Below the pieces are notes generated by a model, which did no database searches, was not told where the DNA came from, and was given only the letters and a program-made list of their open reading frames with translations. This document shows, piece after piece, positions 40,650-50,975 of a DNA stretch of 64,000 bases (within the stretch, counting starts at the first letter, position 1; every line of letters begins with the position of its first letter). The position numbers were made by a program, and so were the translations under genes. The stretch comes from Monosporascus cannonballus (Eukaryota > Ascomycota > Sordariomycetes > Xylariales), in assembly GCA_004154925.1 (NCBI GenBank), contig QJNS01000005.1, positions 372,001 to 436,000 on the forward strand, in the 5' to 3' direction.

Positions 40650-43600
40650 TAAACTCGAAGTTACAGTACAAATATGGCAAAAAAATATAGTTCAAATATA
40701 AAAACGATTAATGCATCAAATACGCGGTCAAAAAAGCTCGCGAATGGAGACTTGCTTAAGCTAGACGATATCAAAAATCAAAAAACTTTAGAGGCCCTCG
40801 AAACTAAGGTACCAAAAAGTCCTAATTTACAAAGCCTTATGCGAAGCAACAAAAAGAATACGCAGCCAAATCGAGATCTCTTTTTAATACAAAAACAAAA
40901 CGTTTAAAATAATAATTAATTTCGGCGCAAAAAGCAATTTTATTTCCTTTATAACAGCAGAAAATTATCAGATTCCCTAGAAATACAAATTAAAGTCTTA
41001 CAAATTACGTACGGTAAATAATAACTTATTTACCTACGAAAACGGACAGGTTTTTCGAAAAACGGAGGAATTCCTGATACAAATTTAAGGATACCAAAAG
41101 CGTATTTCGCTGGACATCGCCGACATCTCTAAATACGATATTATTTTGGAAATACCTTAACTTTATTTCAACAATCTACGGATTAATTAAAAAAAACGAA
41201 TACTTTTTTAGGACAAAATACTAGGAAAAAATAATCGAAAAATCTGTTATATCATCAAGAAAATACAGATTCCTGATTAAGCTTTTACGGTATTACCGGA
41301 ATATCAAGGATTTAAACGACTATTTAAAAACAGAAAAAATTATAAGTTATTACCACATAATCAATAGGACCATAGGATACCTATTAAGGAAGGACATTAT
41401 CCTAAATTCTACAAAATCTACCACATAAACCCAGAAAAATCGAAAGCCTTATGGAAAAACATACAACTAAATCTGAAAAAAGGATATATCCAGCCTTCTA
41501 ATTTTCCTATTAAATACCCTGTTCTTATAATACCAAAAACCAAAAATAATAAGCAAAAGATTAATAAAAACGAAAACCCTGTTTATCGAAAAATAATCAA
41601 TTATAAATAGTTAAATAATATCATAATTAAAAATAAATACCTCCTAATACTTATAAACACTTTAAAGGAAAATGCCAACAAAGCCAAATGGTTTACGGCA
41701 CTTAACCTCCGCGATAATTATTACCGTATCAAAATGGCCAAAAAAAAAGAATAAAAAATAACATTCAGAACAGTATATGGACTTTACGAATACCGAATAA
41801 TGCCTATAGGACTTACTAATGCCCCCGCCAATTTCCAAAGCCTAGTTATAATCACTTTTAAACAATTTTTGGACAAATTTATGTTCGTCTACCTCGACGA
41901 CATCCTCATTTACTCAGAAACCCTAAAAAAGCATAAAAAGCATGTAATTTAAGTACTTAAAACTTTAAATAAAGCCAATATTCGAATTAACCCAGCCAAA
42001 AATATATAGCATACGTAAAAACTAGATTTTTTAAGATTTACTTTTATTTCCGGTCAAATTCAGATTTAACGTTCCAAATTAAAAACAATTAAGGATTAAC
42101 TTATCCTTAATAAGGCGACCGTTACAAATATTTAACAGATTTTAGGATTTACGGGTTACGTATACAGCCTAATCGAAAAATACGGAAATATTATTAGATT
42201 ATTAACGAAACTTATTACTAAGGAATACGTAAAAAAAAAAAATTCGAATTTCCAAAAAAAAAAACAAAAAAAACATTCCGGAAACTAAAGAAAATAATTA
42301 TTAATGGATCAATAATAAAAATGCCAAACCCAGATAAAAAGAAACGCCTAAAAACAAATATTTCAAAATACGCCCTAGGCGCAATTCTAAAATAACGAAA
42401 AAATAACGGTAAATAATACCCAGTAACATATTACTTAAAAGCATTCCAAAATATAAAACTTAGATACCAGATTTACGACAAAAAACTATTAGCAATTATT
42501 AATACTTTGAAGAAATAAAAATCATATTTTAATAAAATAAAAAAACCTTTTAATATTTATTTTAATTACAAAAATTTTACGCGATTTATAAAAATTCAAA
42601 AATTAAATAAACAATATAAAAAATGGTTAATTTTTTTATTAAGATTTAATTTTAAGATATATCATATTAAAGGAAAAAAAATATTTAAACAAATATTTTT
42701 AACCGTAAAGGAAATTACGATTCCAAAATCCCCAAAAAAAACATGTAAATATTACAATATAATAAAAATAATACCGTACAATTATATAAAATAATAAAAA
42801 AACTAACTCCCGAACTTTTAATACGGTTCCGAAATTCTTACGATACAAAAAAACAAAAAAAAATTTAATAATTAAAAAAGCAACCAAAAAACCAGCTATT
42901 ATATTACGGCAAAATTTATGTTCCTAAGGGTTAATAAGAATAATTTATAAAAGAATTTTACGAAAATTTATTATATGGATATTAAGAAATTTTCAAAATT
43001 ACCAGATAACTTCAAAAAAAAATATAATTTTCCAAAATTATGCCGTTTAATTAAGAAAATAATTAAGGATTATAATATTTATAATAAAGCTAAAATAATA
43101 CGCTATAAGCCCTACGGGCTATTATAACCTACCGATATTTTTAATAAAGCATGGAACATTATAATTTAAGATTTTATTATTAGCTTATCTCCATTTAAAA
43201 ACCTAATTACTGGAGTTAAATATGATGGAATATAAGTAATTATCGATAAATTTACCAAGTATGGGTACTTTTTACTTATTTAAAAAAACGTAACGGCAAA
43301 ATAATTAGTTTATGTTTTTATTAAATATTATTTTAATAAATATGGGATATTAAAAAAGATTATTTCCGATAAAAATACGTTTTTTACGTTAAACTTTGGC
43401 ATTAACTTTTTCAAATAAATTAATATTAAATTCAAATTTTCGATAATATATTATCCTTAAACGGATAAATAAACAAAACGATTTAATTAAACTTTAAAAT
43501 AATATTTTTGAAATTACGTTAATTATTAATAAAATAATTAAGTAATGTTTTTATTATTAGCATAAATTACTTATAATATATTTATTAACGAAAATATGGA

Positions 43601-44160
43601 CGTATTTTTTATATAGCTATATATAAATATAACGTAAAAATAAAACGACTTAAATAATTATTTAATAAAGTACTTATAATTATTATAATTACCCCAAAAA
43701 TAAAAATATTAACGATAAAAATCAAAATAATTTAAATTCGTTTTCAAAACGAATTACGATTTTTTTAATAACGGATAACTTAATATTATAATAAGAAAAA
43801 AATTAAAGAACTAATTTTAATAAAAGAAAATAAAATTTACTTATTACGCCAAATATAAAACATAATTTTAAATATTTTATAAATTAAAACGAAAAAACTT
43901 AATAATAAGTTCGATTTTAAAAAATTTAAACCGTTTAAGGTTAAAAAAATTATTTCTAAAATTAATTACCGATTATTATTATTTAAAAATATAAAAATAC
44001 ATCTTATTTTTCATATTTTTTTATTTAAGTTAACACTTAAAAACGCCTTATTAAAAATAAACCTAAATTTTAAAAAAGATTTTAACGAATACGAAATCGA
44101 ACGAATATTAAATTTTAAAATAATTAAAAATAAAATATAATACTTAATTAAGTAAAAAAA
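40650..44160 (+). pseudogene. Family A pol remnant (protease, RT, RNase H, integrase, chromodomain-like tail)
   Basis: The reverse transcriptase at about 41,500-41,960 is well preserved: FTALNLRDNYYRIKMA, then an EYRIMPIGLTNAPANFQS block, then VYLDDILIYSET with YLDD at 41,890-41,901. RNase H follows near 42,330-42,530, an integrase region near 42,600-43,700, and a chromodomain-like tail near 43,980-44,150 homologous to 17,836-18,018. The open frame at 40,674-40,907 lies just upstream of the protease region. Nonsense codons are scattered throughout; no element-encoded activity is expected. Confidence 0.7.
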
Positions 44161-44954
44161 CATTTATATAAAGAAAATATATAGGAATTATTTAATTATT
44201 TAACGAATACGATAAACCTAATTAAGACGTTCCACCGCCAGAATCCTGACCAATTATCTCCAGCGCGGCCAAGGTCGTAAGCGACAAAGGTCCCCCGCTT
44301 AAATCTAAACCTTCGGCGTTCCAGTCGAAAAAAATAAACGCCTCCAAAACGGCATCCATTTCGGAAGCAAATTACGCTTATTCCGCCTCAGTTCGGCGAC
44401 GTTCTTCTTCCAATCTTTCTTATTCTTCCAACCGATCCAATTCCTTTCCTTCCTTTAAAATGGCTACAATCTTTTTCTTTAAAACTTCTTGCTAAAAACG
44501 CAAACGCCTTATCCGACTAACCAGCTTTTTTATTTTCTTTTCGGCAACCTCCTGATATTCGACCAGGGTATCCTCCGCCTCCTTTTGCTCCTTTTCTAAC
44601 CGGTCGTACATTTCGCCCAATTTCGCCAAAAAATTCATAATCAAAACATCGTAAACCAGACGTTAACGACGAATATAACAATCGCAACTTAAGATGTCAA
44701 AAGCAAAAAAACATTCGGTTTCGCCAAAACGAATACAATTAAAACAAGAAAAAACCCTAACGCCAAATTTTTTTATCGAGTTAGCTCGAACGTCGCAGGA
44801 ATCGCGTTAATTTAGGCGAGGTTTTCTTTTTTCTTTTTGAATACGTCCTGTTATGGTAAAGTCAACTAGGACGTCTCCAACTTTTTCTAACAAAACAAAG
44901 TGGCCACCTACGGTACTTATTTTTGGGACAAAGATCCTTAGAAAGGGGAAATAA

Positions 44955-45374
44955 TATTACAGGAACAAAGGTTCCTATTTCGAGGAAACCTACTTATAAG
45001 GCCTAATGCGAACCTGCCACGGATAAACTCCGGACGGAAAAGCTTGGCTTTTTAAGTGATCTAAATAATTTAAATAATCTAGACCAAATTACATAAATCA
45101 CATAAATCCACGACATACTCACTTTGGAAAATTGGGATATATAATAAATCAGTCTTTTATATAAATAGCACTTACTTAATTTCGTTCCTTAGCTATTAAT
45201 CTAAGTTCTTAATCAAAAGGAAATTATACCGTTCTTTAATTAAGGGAAAAATTTTTAAATTTCTTTAACGAATAAATTACTAAATTATTTTTCGTCCTAT
45301 TGTTACCTACAAATCAAGACCCCATTTCGGATACTGCTTATACCTCCAGGTGGATGTATAACAGGTTCGGTACA
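44955..45374 (+). repeat. Family A 3' LTR, 420 bp
   Basis: It begins TATTACAGG and ends GGTTCGGTACA. The duplicated target ATATA follows directly. Confidence 0.85.
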
Positions 45375-46171
45375 ATATACGAAAATAAAACAAATTTATT
45401 TAATATTTAATTAAATAAAAAAAATACCCAAATTCCGAAAATACCTAAAAACCTGTTAAAAATTTTATTAATACTTAATACCTATTAAAAAACTTTTATT
45501 AATAATAACCGGCGCGTTTTAATTAACGGTTAATTAATCGGTAACCGGGATATCGGGCCAATCCGTTACGATATATATTAACGTAATAGCTATAACGGCA
45601 ATTTCCAACTGTTTTTATTCCTAACGCTTTTATTTTTTTAATTCGTTTAATAATTAAAGTTTACGTTATACCATAATAACGTTTTTCGAACGAATTAATA
45701 TTTTTTATTTACGTAAACGAATAAAACAAAAAAAAAACTTTATTTATTTTTTCCTAATATTTACGTTAAATCTCGAAATAAAACCGTTAAAACTTTAATA
45801 ATTGCTTTTCGGTAAGCGTATTTTTACGTTTTAAGCGTTAATATTTATAATAAATATTTTATAAGAAAAAAATAAGTACGCCAGTATTATCATAAGATTA
45901 ATTTCGATTAACATATTTCTTATACCTTAAAACGTTTTTTATTATTTTAAATTTTATGGTTTTCGAAAAAATAATAAAAACAAAACATAATTTCGTAATT
46001 AAATTCGTTAAAGGCTTTTACGAAATCAGTACGACGAACGGTAAAAAAACAAAAAACGTAACGAATTTTGGAAATACGAGATAATATAATTAAAAGCAAA
46101 AAAAGAATATTTACTAAACGAAAAAAAAAGAAAAAAATCTTAAAGGCAATATTTAAGGAGGGGAAAAATTA

Positions 46172-46563
46172 TGTTACGACCCGAAAAACTCCGGTCTCAA
46201 AAAACGGTTAGGCAGAAAATATACGGGCCATCTCCCGGGTTAGGTAATAATAATCACTACCAAACCAATAATTATTAATAATCAAAGGTAATCCCAGATA
46301 ATCGTAATTATTACCAACGGCGTAATTACGAATAATTAAGCTAAAAAGGAAAAAAATATATATGCTTATTATTTCTATAATTTAAATAGCTTTAGCTTAT
46401 AACATTTATTAATACCAATTATTTGCAATACGTTTCTGCACTTTTGATATTAAAAGATATAATACGATTATTATATCTATTGCTTAGATTCCCACGATAC
46501 TCCTGCTAACATAAACCCGTCGACTTAAGGTTTAATAATTGGTTAAACCGCATAGCCGTCATA
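46172..46563 (+). repeat. Family B 3' LTR, 392 bp
   Basis: It begins TGTTACGACCC and ends GCCGTCATA. Its right edge coincides with the sharp change to normal base composition and with the broken end of the NLR-like fragment. Confidence 0.85.
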
Positions 46564-47400
46564 GGCGGCCCACGAAAGCGGCGTCTGCTTTTTGCGAGCT
46601 GTAAAATTTCGCCCGTATTTTAGCTAAGTAGTAATGTTATTTTTTGACGGGTTATGCTTAATTGCAAAAGAGCTTTAATTACATTCCGATACTTATTGGT
46701 TAAGGTAGCGTAAAGAGGGTATTAATATCGCCCTTTTTGTTTATGGAATTTTTTTGGACGGTAATAGAATGCCGCTTTTACAAGTTTTATTAAGTTGGTT
46801 TTAGTAAGAATATATAAAAGGCTTATAAAGGACGTATGACGACGTATTTTATACATTTCAAATACGTTATTTAAGTATTTCCAGGATCCGAGGTTAAATA
46901 TTTTCAAAAATTCGTTTTGGTATAACCTTGCTACAGCCCGATCGGCATGATATAAAACATTATAAGTTGCGTATTAAAGAAAAGGGAATTTTTCCGATAA
47001 TTTTTGTTGTAAATATTTTGTTTTATTAAAGGATGCTTTCGAAAACGTTGTATCGAACGTAATGTACTTGGAAATATCCGTCTGCATATAATTGTAATAA
47101 CATTATTTTAATCGATTATGGCTTATGTTTGGGAAATTTTCCGCCAGGTCTGGCCAGAGGTTGTGGAGGTTATTATACTTGATAAGGAAATCTCGTACGG
47201 ATTCGTGAATAAACTGGACAGTGTGATTTTTAGACCTAGTGATCTCGGCAAGCCCCTTGGAAGAACTTAAGGCGAATAGGTTCATGGCGTTTGCAGTAAC
47301 GTATTCAGGATTTCATTTAACCATAGCCTGTTCCGGTTCCAACCCAGATACCACTGCAAAATAAAACTTTTTGCGCTTTAGGGGACGTTTTGCGTTGCAG
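46564..47400 (-). pseudogene. NACHT/ankyrin (fungal NLR-like) gene fragment, RIP-inactivated
   Basis: One continuous minus-strand frame reads through four stops. Upstream comes FYFAVVSGLEPEQ, then NPEYVTANAMN, SSSKGLAEITRSK and VQFIHESVRDFLIK: the conserved segment following the NACHT ATPase in large fungal NLR-type proteins, followed by the EKFPFL and LLYIL linker and the start of an ankyrin-like region. Stops are TGA at 47,313-47,315 and TAA at 47,103-47,105, 46,974-46,976 and 46,722-46,724; Trp to TGA and Gln to TAA changes fit C:G to T:A mutation, though family comparison suggests the stop at 46,974 may have replaced Glu. The ankyrin end is cut at the B element LTR, and the NACHT domain itself is absent on the other side. 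Fungal NLRs act in self/non-self recognition and cell-death control; this copy is inactive. Confidence 0.75.
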
Positions 47401-47494
47401 CTCTATCGAGAAAAAGAGGTTAGCCCATACATGACCGGAAAGCCCATTGACGCCACTTGCGGAGCTTCACTAATAGCAATCACAAGACCGCGAC

Positions 47495-47806
47495 ATGCCA
47501 GTCAAAAGCGGAATCAAGAGCGAAGTAAAAACGGAAAGAGGGACTCAGGGCCGTGTCAAACGAAGGCGGGAAGAGAGTGAACTCACTGCTACCAAACGAT
47601 CTAAGGGGACCCGCAGTCTGGAGACAGTAGACCTGACCCAAGAAGACTAGGTGGACAACAAAGACGAGGCGAATAACGAATAACGGATAAATGCGTTCGG
47701 CTGGTCGTCTCTCGTCTCTGCCTTGGGGGGACTGAATTAAGGAAGATACCGGATATGGAACGGCATACCAAGTTATGCGTAGCAACATTCGAGGAAAGCA
47801 ATCTGG
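47495..47806 (+). pseudogene. Decayed gene encoding a basic protein with a VDLT motif
   Basis: An ATG at 47,495 opens a 51-codon frame to TAG (47,648-47,650) containing a KRRREES basic stretch (possible nuclear signal) and ETVDLTQED, which resembles a SUMO-interaction motif. Coding-like sequence continues past stops with FGWSSLVSALGGLN and, after a frame change near 47,740, EDTGYGTAYQVMRSN, ending at a GTAAGT donor-like site (47,807-47,812). The protein family is not recognised. It could alternatively be a short gene with an unusual exon structure, but two further stops and the frame change favour a decayed gene. Confidence 0.35.
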
Positions 47807-49583
47807 GTAAGTCTACGACGGTATAAACCCCTAGGTTCCGATGCTTTGCGGGAAAAAAGCTATAAGTAATGGGCTTTCATCTATGTAAGCGCTCTACGTA
47901 ATCAGAATAAACTCCTCTTGCACCAGGGTACCAGCAATGCATCGCTTCTCCTAACAGGCCATCGGCATAAAGTCATGTCCCACGACTCCTTTACCTACAA
48001 TTACTTAATCAATATTAAGTGTCTTTTAAGCAATGCTAAGGACGAGCCTGGACAGTAAGTTATGCCTTAAAGAAGAACGAAAGGAAAAAGGCTATGAAAA
48101 TAAAAGGGGATAGATGTATAGCCATTCTGCGTTCCCGGAACTACTAAGCACTGGCACGCCCACAGATTCCCAGCCCGGTCCTCAAATCCGAACAGCAGCA
48201 TAACCAGTCCAAAATTGCAGATACCCATCCTCCTTTCTGCAACGCGCAATGGCCATCGTGCTCATGGAGCTCCTCAGGCCAAGCAATAGCGCTGTTGTCG
48301 GGAAGGGGGGCCGAAGGAGAAGTTCCGAACCACGGCTCCGTCCTCGTCCTCTTACTCTTCCTTCTCCGCATCACCATCGTCCCCTCCCTTACCATGTTCT
48401 TCGTCATCTCAGACAGCCGGCTCTAGCTTCAGGTCAGCAAGGTTAGGATCGTTGATATGAGCAGGTGAAAAATTACTAGGTAGGGCTTACAGGGCTTCGG
48501 GGCATCGCAGGATCTCTTACGGGCCATATAATTTGGCAAGGGTCAAGGAAACGGACCCATATACAAGAGCCGCCTGGTGCATATTAAGTTACTTCCATAT
48601 TTGAGAAGTTAGGTCTTAGGGAGAGATTACGGCATAATAACCCTCCTCCACTTCCTTCACAAGCTTAGTACAGTAAAACCTGGCTATAGCGATCTTAAAA
48701 ACATCACTTTCGGTACTTATTAACCCATATCTATCGTTATAGCCAAGTGGATCCTAGCCATTTTAAAGGAGTAGTATGCATAGAAATGGTCATCCAGCGC
48801 TGAAAATATGGCCCTGGTTAGTTAAATGCCAGCTCCTACCCCTTTATGATGGAGATTTCTTTTGGCGATATTAAGGTTAAATCTCAAATTACAATAAAGA
48901 AGGTATCCCTAAATACTTAGGTAGTCTACCACGAAACCCACAAGGCCAGCGGCCGGGCTTGGTTAGTCAGCAACGCCGCTCTTGCTCAGGCTTTGATCAC
49001 CCTTGCTCAGTGAGGATCACCTTAAATCACCTTGACCTTCCCCTTCCTTTGATAACCAACGCAACCTTGAGTTCACACTGTGCTTTAACAACTTCATACA
49101 ATCTTCGCTATAGTTCAGTGTCTGGTTAGACACGCTAATAGGTAAATGCTAAAGGCAGATTAGTTAGTAAGGCTGGTACAATGTGAAGGAGTCGACAATC
49201 CGACCTACCTGAGCTAGAGATATTTCGACCCATAAATCAATGATTTCGCCATTTTTAACAGCTTTCTCAGTTCGATGCAAAGCTACTGTCAGTTGGCCAG
49301 CACGATGTCTGACCACTCATTGACCTTTTCCCATCTAGCGTTGCTCATTGTCATGCCTACGTCCGCCCCTGAGGAGTCTTGCTCGTGTGCCACAACACGT
49401 CACCGAATCCGATAAGAGCAACGATTAAACAGGCACTGCAGTGACTGCACCAATAATAACTAAAAATCACAACCCTAGTAAGCAGTGCCTAACACTGACA
49501 GAACGACGCACTACGGGCAACTCAGACTTTTCTCACTTTCTCGTAGGAGCCATTGCTTATGAATTTAAAGTTATTGTGCACAG
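47807..49583. other. Island intergenic DNA without a recognisable gene
   Basis: Base composition is normal and not RIP-like. Short open frames at 48,067-48,446 on both strands have no recognisable motif and overlap each other. A possible transposon-end inverted repeat lies at 48,671-48,745. The last ~500 bp presumably hold the promoter of the large gene starting at 49,704, but no clear TATA box stands out. Confidence 0.4.
48671..48745. repeat. Imperfect inverted repeat resembling a pogo/Tc1-type transposon end
   Basis: CAGTAAAACCTGGCTATAGC begins at 48,671 after a TA. TGGCTATAGCGAT (48,681-48,693) is matched in inverted orientation at 48,733-48,745 with one mismatch. The CAGTAAAACC-type start resembles ends of Tc1-mariner/pogo elements or derived miniature elements. 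No transposase is near, so this could be a remnant end or coincidence. Confidence 0.25.
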
Positions 49584-49611
49584 AAAAACAAAGCTCGGGA
49601 GCTTTGTTTTT
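49584..49611. promoter_or_regulatory. Perfect 13-bp hairpin upstream of the zinc-finger/exonuclease gene
   Basis: AAAAACAAAGCTC (49,584-49,596) and its exact reverse complement (49,599-49,611) are separated by two G residues, about 92 bp before the ATG at 49,704. It may be a dyad protein-binding site or form a 5' leader hairpin. Function is unknown. Confidence 0.4.
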
Positions 49612-50151
49612 GTGGGTCTGTCAGTGATTCCCCCATCATCTGGATCTGGCTGTAAAGCCCCGTCGACCCGATTTTCTATTCACAAGCATTTGACGTTATC
49701 AAGATGCCTGCTACCACGAGAAGCGCCTGGAAGCGAAGCACTAGTAACGGAGGCGCCGCGAACCTCAGAGGCTCCGAAGAAGGAGGACCCCAGGCTTCTG
49801 ATCCTGTCTCTGGAGCCGACCCTGATTCCGTCTCCGGAGTCGATCCTGATGTTGCTTCTGGAAACGACCCCGGCTTCGCTACGCCGACGGGCCCTCCACA
49901 AACTTCACACGAAACCAGGGCGTCACCAAAAAGTCGATGGAAGAGGGAAAAACGACCTAAGACACGACGAAACAATACGAAAGCTGTCGAGAAGCTGTAC
50001 CAAAAGAAACGACGTCTTAAAAAACAAGCGGCCAAACTACGAAACACCAAAAAGACCGATGGCTCTGCGGCGGAAGAAGAAGAAGAAGAAGGAGCTGGCC
50101 AGTTTTCTGATTCTGATTTCCAACACGACCTCCCAGCCGCCGAAGTCAAAC

Positions 50152-50204
50152 GTAAGCTTCTCTTACAACCGTCCTCCCCATTTTAATGCTGATTACCGAT
50201 CTAG
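50152..50204 (+). other. Intron of the zinc-finger/exonuclease gene (53 nt)
   Basis: It has a GTAAGC donor, a GCTGAT branch-like site and a CTAG acceptor. Splicing joins the frame of 49,704-50,151 (phase 1) to the frame of the finger/exonuclease region, turning AAAC|AGCAT into Lys-Gln-His. It also removes the TAA that ends the first open frame and the ATG at 50,186. Confidence 0.75.
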
Positions 50205-50975
50205 AGCATCAGACTCCAGCCTGGCACGTTCTGTATACGACATATCCAGTTGTGGAGGAGAAGTACCCTCTTGCCTTGACATTCTCCAAGACGAGTACCT
50301 GGTTGGCCATGGAGGATCATCCATTCTCAAATCTTCTAACTGAAGTCAAATGGGAAGCTTTGAAGAAACAACCCCGAAACGACAATCCCTTGGAAGAAAG
50401 ATATGGCGCAGCCCCCTTCAAGATCGATCATTCATGTCAGCTTTTAGCTGGTCTACTCCAGGTAGTCGGAGTTCTTGCTCCTAGCCCTTGCAGAACGTGC
50501 GAGAAGGACTGTGGACGCTGGGCGACGTGTGTTATCAGCTACGACCACTCTTCCATCGATATTGCAAAGGGGGCATGTGCAAATTGCCTTTACACCTCTG
50601 CTGGAAAAGGCTGCTCATTCAGAGACTCGTTACCCCAGGACAGGGCGGATACTGATACGAATCCTGAACTGAAAGAGCTCGAGGGGAAAGGGTTTCCTAC
50701 GCACTTCGCAGCCAGGGAGGCTATTAAACAAGCTCAACAACACAATGGCTGTCAAATCGTCACGATGTCAGGGAACCTACGCTCAGGGAAACCCATATAC
50801 CAGAAATATCGTTGCTTCCGATATGACGATCTCACTTCAGGTGGCGTAAAAATAGACGATCCCTGCTTTTGGTCCATCCGGGTCGACCTCGTCGACGGCT
50901 CCTGGGTGGTTCAGCGACCAGAGGGTACACACAGTCACGATGCCGTGGACTATAGTATGCCTAAGCCCCGTTGGA

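Larger units (their letters stand above)
38080..45374 (+). mobile_element. Family A Ty3/gypsy element, full length, nested in family B
   Basis: LTRs 38,080-38,499 and 44,955-45,374 are both exactly 420 bp. ATATA is duplicated on both sides (38,075-38,079; 45,375-45,379). A polypurine tract (GAAAGGGGAAATAA) ends immediately before the right LTR. Total length is 7,295 bp. It is less degraded than the minus copy, with several gag and RT stretches still readable. Confidence 0.9.
32066..46563 (+). mobile_element. Family B element (plus) carrying a nested A element and an A solo LTR
   Basis: The LTRs, 32,066-32,457 and 46,172-46,563, are each exactly 392 bp. Subtracting the nested A element plus duplication (7,300 bp) and the solo LTR plus duplication (425 bp) leaves about 6.8 kb, matching the other B copy. 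A polypurine tract (AAGGAGGGGAAAAA, 46,155-46,168) precedes the right LTR, so coding is on the plus strand. Unlike its relatives it shows no target duplication: CGGCA on the left, GGCGG on the right. Confidence 0.85.

Noticed and set aside
16588..45374. Large inverted arrangement of A/B nests considered as one palindromic duplication.
   Set aside because: The A insertion sites within the two B copies and their target duplications differ, so the nests arose independently.
49676..50149. 157-codon minus-strand frame with Ser-rich sequence.
   Set aside because: Shadow of the Asp/Ser/Lys-rich N-terminal exon on the opposite strand.
50184..50188. TAATG stop-start overlap between the open frames 49,704-50,186 and 50,186-51,007, like coupled translation in some viruses and retroelements.
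   Set aside because: A 53-nt intron with GTAAGC donor, branch-like site and TAG acceptor (50,152-50,204) removes both the stop and the ATG and joins the frames exactly.
49441..50343. 300-codon open frame on the plus strand.
   Set aside because: It overlaps the spliced gene in another frame, lacks motifs, and its composition reflects the alternative reading of the real exon.
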